Part shown: positions 58,170 through 64,000 of the stretch, one piece after another
Layout of the letters: each line of letters begins with the position of its first letter
Numbering within the stretch: the stretch's first letter is position 1
Assembly: GCA_016802295.1 (NCBI GenBank)
Contig: JAESIW010000200.1
Span: forward strand, 4,643,155 to 4,707,154
Reading direction: 5' to 3'
DNA length: 64,000 nt
DNA from: Brachionus rotundiformis
Lineage: Eukaryota; Rotifera; Eurotatoria; Ploima; Brachionidae
The notes under the pieces: model-generated
Seen by the model: the letters and a program-made list of their open reading frames with translations, nothing else
What the model was told of the DNA's origin: nothing
Databases searched by the model: none
Program-made: the position numbers and the translations under genes

Positions 58170-58810
58170 TATCTTCAACTCCCAGTGGAGCATAAGGAGT
58201 CCACACGTCTCCTCCATTCTACCCTATCCTTAGCGACAATTTCTGCTTGTTCCCATGTGAGTTTCATCTCTCTCAGATATCTTTCAACTGTTCTTCTCCA
58301 GGTCAACTTTGGTCTTTCAGCATTTCTCTTTCCTTTAGGTGTCCAAAATAGTGCAACTCTAGGAATTCTATATGCTGACATTCTAAGAACATGACCAAGC
58401 CACTTAAGTCGTCTTCTACGTATTGTGTTTCGGATTGGCTCGGACCTTAATCTGTTGTACAGCTTCTCACTTGTAATAACTTTTGGATAGAAGATTCTTA
58501 AAATTTTTCTTAGGCAATTGTTATGGAATACTTCGATCTTTTGAAGATCACCGTCAGTCATTCGCCAGCATTCAGATCCATACAACAATACAGATTTGAC
58601 CAGACTACTATAAAGATGCAATTTAGTCCTCAGTCGAATAAATGAAGATTTCCACATATGCCTTAATTTGAAGAAAGCAGTTCTGGCCTTGGTTAATCTG
58701 TTTCGAATGTCTTTTTCGGAGCCACCATTTTTGCTAATCACGCTTCCTAGGTATTTAAAGCTGTCGACGCATTTAAGATTTTCGTCTCCAACAGAAATTG
58801 GTGCATTGTT
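58170..58810 (-). mobile_element. LINE 3' end: C-terminus of endonuclease-reverse transcriptase
   Basis: An open minus frame from about 58805 to 58175. It has DENLKCVDSFKYLGSVISKN, then GGSEKDIRNRLTKARTAFFK, KSVLLYGSECWRMT, LRKILRI, RRRRLKWLGHVLRM, RPKLTWRRTVERYL and the final DRVEWRRRVDSLCSTGS followed by a stop. This is the widely recognised C-terminal region of metazoan non-LTR retrotransposons with a 'WLGHvlRm... TWRRtvE' ending. It is uninterrupted, so young, but 5'-truncated. The flanking tail is (gaa)n-like. Confidence 0.9.
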
Positions 58811-58989
58811 TTAGTGATATGATTTACTTTTGGATTCCCAGAGTGACTACCCAGCGAGAGGAAAAAAAGAATTTTTTTGGGTTCATCTATGTCAAGTTGA
58901 TTAGATGTAATTTAATAATTGATTTTTATAAATGATATTTCGACTCGTTTTATTAAAAAGTGTGAGAAAAATGCCGATCATAGTTAAGT

Positions 58990-59190
58990 TTTTTCTGTAA
59001 TTAAAAATTCACAAGATAATCTCGTACTTCAAAAGGATGTAGACCTAATTTCAAACTGATCACTTACTTGTTCTTTGGATTAAAATATCGAAAAATGCAC
59101 TGTAATGCATGTTGGTTCGAAAAATCCTTTTTTTAACTTTGCCATTTTCAGCAGATACGGTTCAAGGAATTCTTCAAAAAAGATATTTAT
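58990..59190 (+). mobile_element. LINE reverse-transcriptase fragment
   Basis: + strand: DNLVLQKDVDLISN, then NIEKCTVMHVGSKNPFFNFA. This is the RT 'lQ.Did.i..W...w.l.fN..KC.vMh.G.kNP' block. Only this block remains. Confidence 0.6.
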
Positions 59191-60274
59191 TTTTATTAGT
59201 AAATATTTGTTTTTTTTTAAAGCAAATTAAATCACATGAAAAAAAATAAAAATAAACAAAATCATAGATATAAAGAAAAAGTTTTCACAAATTTCTGTTA
59301 TAATTTCACATTTTTGTAATTATAATTATTTTTGACCTAATGGTCGACTTGAAATACTTGAAGCTACCTGATCTGTATTTCTAAGAGATATTATAATTAC
59401 ATTAGATAAAATTTAATGAGACAAATTATTTTAGCTAGTGAACTAAACCAAGCCTTATTATGAATGACCCAAATCTATTCCACCATTTTTACTAGTTTAA
59501 AACAAAGAATCAAAAAAATATAGAAATAAAATCTACAACAATTTTGATTAATTATCAGGTTCTTATTTTGAAAAGTGGGAGCTTATATTTTTGTATACTT
59601 TTGTGGACAAAAAGTCTAAAGGCCAATTGTAAAACAGATTTGAGTTGTAATAAAAATTAACATAATAAGACATAAAAAAGTATTATGTAAATTTTATTAA
59701 TAATCAAGATACAATAATCAATCTAAATTATTATTAACTAACCAATAGGAAGAAATTTTATTTTTATTGAATTTAATTACATGTATTCAGAGAGACTTTT
59801 TTCTTACAAATACTTTGAGTGAGTTAAAAGAGATCCTGCTTCGAAACAACCTTGAAAGTTAATCTCTGCTAATTAATTATCTCTTTCGTATAATTTCGAT
59901 TCTTTACCACTTGATTAGATGATTGTTTAGTTATAAATGGGTTAATCGATAATCATTTAAATAATACAAAAGTAAAGTTTTTTGTATTTGGGAAAAACAA
60001 TAATTCCAATCAGGACTTAGTTATTTGGTTCACATAAAAAATATATATAAAATTGTTTCTTTATAAGTTTATTTACAAAAACATAAAAATTTTTCCAAAT
60101 AAAAATATCTTTCAAGTCTAAAAAAGAAAACATACTCAAAAATTAATATACATTAAAAATGTTGTTTGAGACTCTGGAACATTAAAATGTCCATAAAGTT
60201 TTGTTCACGATACATTTATTAATTTTCATCAATAGATCAATGTATTTACATATTATAACATATTAACATTTGAT
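59191..60274. other. AT-rich intergenic DNA, histone 3' flank
   Basis: No gene. ATTTATTAATTTTCATC near 60213 (minus strand: ATAAAT-like) may serve as the histone gene's poly(A) signal; I see no typical histone stem-loop. Confidence 0.4.
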
Positions 60275-61099
60275 TTATGCAGTAGCTTTTTTGGCCTTTG
60301 ACTTAGGTGCCGCTTTAGCTGGAGCTTTTTTGACAGGCTCGGCTTTTTTAGTTGCGGCAGCTTTTTTTTGGGCTACCTTTTTGGTTGCAACAGATGGCTT
60401 GACAGCTGCAGGTTTAGCTTTTGCAGTTGAGCTAGGAAGTTTGGCTTTAGCAGCATCCTTAGTCACTGTTTTAGACTTGGCTGCGGCTTTGGTGCTAGCT
60501 GCTGCTTTTGGAGCTTTAGGTTTGACAATTTTCTTAACATTTTTCTTTGGCTTGGCGTCCTCCTTTGGTTTATCAGCTGCTTTCTTAGTCGGCTTAGCCG
60601 CAGTAGCTGGCTTAGGTTCTTGAGCCTTCTTCTCAGCTTGTTTGGCTTTTTTGGCAGCTTGTTTATCTTTGGTTTTGATCGAGTCACCCAATTTAAACGA
60701 GCCACTAGCACCGACACCTTTGGATTGTTTGAGCGAACCATTTTTAACAGCGTTTTTCAAGGCTACTTTGGTGTGCTGGTTGACCAACTTGGGATCAAGA
60801 GTGTATGTAGCTATAATGTACTTGACAATGGCTTGTCTGCTTGATCCAGTCTTTTCGTCTAATTTTCTGATGGCATCACATATCATTTCCAAGAATGTTG
60901 GATGTGAAGGTGTTGGTTTGGCTGAGGCGGGCTTTTTGGCAGCTTTTGGTTTTTCAGCAGCTGGTTTCTTGGGGGCGGCAACCTTCTTTTTGGTTGAAGT
61001 CTTAGCCTTGGAAGGTGCAGGGGTAGGTTCAGCTGGTGCTGCTTCGACTGTTGGTTCGGAAGCAGTTGGGGTAGTAGAGGCTTGGGCTGATTCAGACAT
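60275..61099 (-). CDS. Linker histone H1
   Basis: A single exon codes 274 aa. N-terminal tail about 1-64 with Ser/Thr/Ala/Pro and Lys blocks (KKKVAAPKKPAAEKPKAAKK). Globular winged-helix domain about 64-140: HPTFLEMICDAIRKLDEK, GSSRQAIVKYIIATY, LVNQHTKVALKNAVKNGSLK, KGVGASGSFKLG, all standard H1/H5 positions. The long C-terminal tail is Lys/Ala/Pro-rich (KKAAATKKAEPVKKAPAKAA), which binds linker DNA. Size is usual for metazoan H1. No core histone genes are adjacent, so this is a solitary H1 gene. It is intronless, with a TATA box at 61178-61184. Start is the only in-frame ATG (MSESAQAS). Composition is less AT-rich than the surroundings because of Ala/Pro/Lys codons. Confidence 0.96.
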   Translation of the reverse strand: MSESAQASTTPTASEPTVEAAPAEPTPAPSKAKTSTKKKVAAPKKPAAEKPKAAKKPASAKPTPSHPTFLEMICDAIRKLDEKTGSSRQAIVKYIIATYTLDPKLVNQHTKVALKNAVKNGSLKQSKGVGASGSFKLGDSIKTKDKQAAKKAKQAEKKAQEPKPATAAKPTKKAADKPKEDAKPKKNVKKIVKPKAPKAAASTKAAAKSKTVTKDAAKAKLPSSTAKAKPAAVKPSVATKKVAQKKAAATKKAEPVKKAPAKAAPKSKAKKATA

Positions 61100-61177
61100 T
61101 TTCTAGTTGAATGTTTATGTTGCTATTAAAATCGATTTAATTGAACTAAGATACTCATTGGGAAAAAATATCGCGGC

Positions 61178-61184
61178 TTATATA
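61178..61184 (-). promoter_or_regulatory. TATA box of histone H1
   Basis: The minus strand reads ctagTATATAAgccgcg about 80 bp upstream of the H1 ATG, placing the transcription start near 61150. The GC-rich 'gccgcg' just downstream stands out in AT-rich DNA. Confidence 0.7.
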
Positions 61185-62529
61185 CTAGCTAGAAAATTTA
61201 ACTCGTACGGCGGAGAAATAAACTAGAGAAATTTATTTTTTGATAAAAATTATATTTTTTTTATGTTTCTTATTCAATTTGTGTTCACTGCCATACATAA
61301 ACGGCCATTAGCCGCCCATAGCAGGAACATAACTGGTCACATATGCACATATTCTGGTAGCTAATTGATTTATCTATCCATCAATGTAAAAATCATTAGA
61401 GTTTTCTGGCAACAATGTTAAAGTTTATGGCAAAAAAAGTAAATTTTATGTTTTATAAATTTATATTTTTTTCATTTTTTCCAATTGTTTGGTCAATTTT
61501 AGCTAGTAGTGGGTATATAAAGGGTTTTCATATAATAGAATAATTCATTCTCCATCGAATGGTATGCTTTTTATGACGGCTTTACTGGCAAAAAATTGAG
61601 ATATTTGGCTTGGAAATAAGACTGTGAAGCACAAATTTTAATAAATTTTGAGTATATTTTACATAGAAAAGATGCATGTTTCAATGTATTTTTCGAGTTA
61701 TTTTTTCTAGAAATATTATAATTTCGGCCCTTGCGCCTAATAAATTGTTCTTTTATTTTTACGTAAATATCTTCAAATGGATTTATTTCACTGTGCGACC
61801 AATGTTCAAATGGCACTCTAACCACACTCAAATTAATTAAGCATCACATATTTTTTTAATTAATGAATTTTCTTTCTGATAATCAAGATAATCCAGAAAT
61901 GACTGAAAAACCATCAATTAGCTCAACTGTTTCTGCAGACATCTTTTCCAATGGTTGAACCACTTCTAAATAGTTAACAATACTTGATCATTTGCTTATT
62001 CATTTTATTAATTTTATTTAAGCAATAATTTTTTTATCATTGTAATAGCTGCTGTATGAGCCAAGAGGAGTAAAATCTGATTAATAGATATTGTTTCATA
62101 GTTTCTGTATTAATATATCGGCTTATGGTCTACCAAGTCAGAGTCATATCAAGTTAAGTTAAACATTTAGAAAGAAACAAAACCTAAGCCGGGATCCACT
62201 GGCTTACGATAGTTTCAAACAATTGACTTTTATTTATTAAATAAGTTGAGGAAATACTTAGAATGGATCGTAGTACTTCTTTTTGGCCTAACCATTTAAA
62301 GGAAAGGAAATTTTTTTATTTACTAACAAAAAAAGTTAAAAATTAAATTAAATTAAATAATTCATATTTTGAATAATTGATTGCTTCGATAAATATATCG
62401 ACAGTCTCTATAAATAGTCAGAAATTTGTTGATTTCTTCTCTGTCTATATTTAACTAACGGTGATTGATTCTCTTTGTAATAAATTATTTTAGTAGGTGT
62501 TTTGTTGAAAACTTTGGTGGCTTGGATAT
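61185..62529. other. AT-rich DNA with one unassigned minus ORF
   Basis: A minus frame at 61831-61571 (86 codons) has a coding-like start (VVRVPFEHWSHSEINPFEDI, then IKEQFIRRKGRNYN), but no family is recognised and it may be a transposon scrap. Remainder empty. Confidence 0.35.
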
Positions 62530-62745
62530 GCACTTAAAATGAAAGGAATACGTATACCGACTAGATCTGTTGGATGGGCTCGTCGAAGGCGACTGAATGT
62601 AGGACAATCAGTACTAAGATGGAGATAAATAATGGCGAGACATGGAGAAGGGAAATGGCTTTGGCAAAGAATCGAATTGAGTGGAAATCCAGAGATATAA
62701 TAAAATTAAATAAACTAATAAACTAACATTAGGAATTTTCTCAGA
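62530..62745 (+). mobile_element. Decayed LINE 3' end
   Basis: Near 62640-62705 the + strand reads TWRREMALAKNRIEWKSRDI, the same terminal block as the LINE at 58170 (TWRR...AkdRvEWrr). Upstream codons are out of frame. A tail 'aaataaactaataaacta' follows. Confidence 0.6.
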
Positions 62746-64000
62746 ATTCTATCTTTATTTAATAATTTTATATATATATATTTTTTAAAGCATAATTTTT
62801 TTGGAATGGGTACATAGTCACTCCTTTGAGCCGTTTGGTTTAGTTTTAGATTAGATAGTTGACAAGTATTTAATTTAAATTTTTGTAAAAAATATAGAAT
62901 AAAGTAAAAAAGAATGAAAATTAAATAATATGATGTGATTTTTTTTTTGATCTAATAAATAATTCTATGATATTTTATTAGTTAATATAGGTTTTTTAAA
63001 CAAATTTTTCTTAAGAAAAATTTATTTTAACCTAAAAGTGGTGCAAAGCTATTCTTTAGTAAATTATTTCCTATTTAATTATAAAACAATTATTCAGTTT
63101 ATGTTCAGGTAAAAATAAATATTTCTTATATACTTCATTTCTTAATATTAGAACTTTTTTGACCATGATAAAGGTTATTTCAACAAGTTATTCAATGATA
63201 CAAAGGCTATCATATTGATTATTTATAACTGTTTAAAATAATAAATAAATTAGTTTATATTATAAAATATTTTTAGTATATTTATTCTCTTTAAAAAAAC
63301 AAAAAAATATTAAATTGATTTCCAGCGAAAATGGTATTCAAATGCTGAAATAGTATGATTACCCAATCGATGAATTTAAAAAGAAAATAAAGGCTTATTT
63401 CGGAAATGATATGTATTAAATTAGCTTATGTATTATGTGGAAAATATGAAGTAGAAAATGTATGACGTAGCTTTAATATAAGAAACATAATAAATATATG
63501 ACCCTTTGACATTAGTATAATATAACATTGAATGATCAAATCAGAGTTCAAGGAAAAGTAATTCATTTGTTTATCAATGAGTTTTTTTTGTTAGGTAAAA
63601 ATAGTTAGTAAAGGTTAAGTAAACATATTATAATTATTTGCCCTATTTAATTTATAATATATGTTTTAATTCATTAAAATAATAGTAAATTATATAATTA
63701 TTTGAAAATATAAAAGTATTATATCGAGCAATTGAAGGGAAATTCTTTTCTATTAATTTCAAACAAAAAATGTTATTTGATTTAAATAAAGATTTAACTT
63801 AAGCTTTTTCTTATAATAATATTTTAATTTATTATATAAAAATTCAAATGGACTTAAATTAGATGAGATCTAAACGAAGATGTAAGAACAATTCGGAATG
63901 TCAATCCTTGATATTCTGAGCATATAAATTAATATCTAAATTTTATTATATTAATTATTAATATCCAAGTTATTCCTCGAAAATATACGGCAATAAACAT
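62746..64000. other. AT-rich DNA to the end of the window
   Basis: No gene, RNA or repeat that I can support. Confidence 0.4.

Noticed and set aside
61571..61831. 86-codon minus ORF as a real gene
   Set aside because: No motif, no splice partners, no promoter-like context; kept only as a note.

Overview
The window looks like nuclear DNA of a small, very AT-rich metazoan genome. Genes have GT-AG introns that are mostly 45-60 bp, intergenic DNA is poly-A/T rich, there is a cytosolic tRNA-Ser, a linker histone, an FMRFamide-type GPCR, an augmin subunit and an M1-family aminopeptidase. This suits a monogonont rotifer (Brachionus-like), but that assignment is inference from gene style and I could run no search.

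Layout. 1-4.3 kb: a HAUS7-like augmin gene (5 exons) between decayed non-LTR retrotransposons. 5.5-10.4 kb: four small secreted glycine-rich genes, three of them with phase-1 poly-Gly micro-exons. 10.0-21.2 kb: a segmental duplication of the last of these (second copy is a pseudogene), and between the copies a reverse transcriptase/RNase H element, a broken Crinkler-type NTPase-nuclease gene and a scrambled Helitron. 22-31 kb: an intronless GPCR, then a 12-exon M1 aminopeptidase-family gene whose GAMEN and HExxH motifs are both missing; a LINE sits in its intron 4. 31-32 kb: another Helitron helicase remnant and a perfect 33-bp hairpin. 32.5-41.4 kb: three paralogous MFS transporters (oxalate/formate-antiporter-like) with different intron sets, plus a three-LysM secreted protein, a small TIR element and tRNA-Ser(GCT).

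42.4-53.1 kb is the most unusual part. Two about 4.0-kb, nearly identical inverted arms flank a 2.6-kb core. Each arm has a head-to-head pair of genes for (VP)n-repeat Pro/Val/Cys proteins and the 5' part of a virus-like reading frame. The core continues that frame from the right arm as a stop-ridden virus-like (possibly capsid) pseudogene and has a second, nested and more diverged inverted pair of coding remnants. Within each arm the two VPVP genes also share an identical 3' end in opposite orientation, so inverted repeats are nested at three levels.

53-64 kb: a METTL24-like membrane-anchored methyltransferase-domain gene, a TA-flanked MITE, three more LINE 3' fragments and an intronless linker histone H1 with a TATA box. 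Mobile-element remains are spread over the whole window.

Exon coordinates come from reading frame continuity and GT/AG sites by eye. Family names come from recognised motifs, not from database results.
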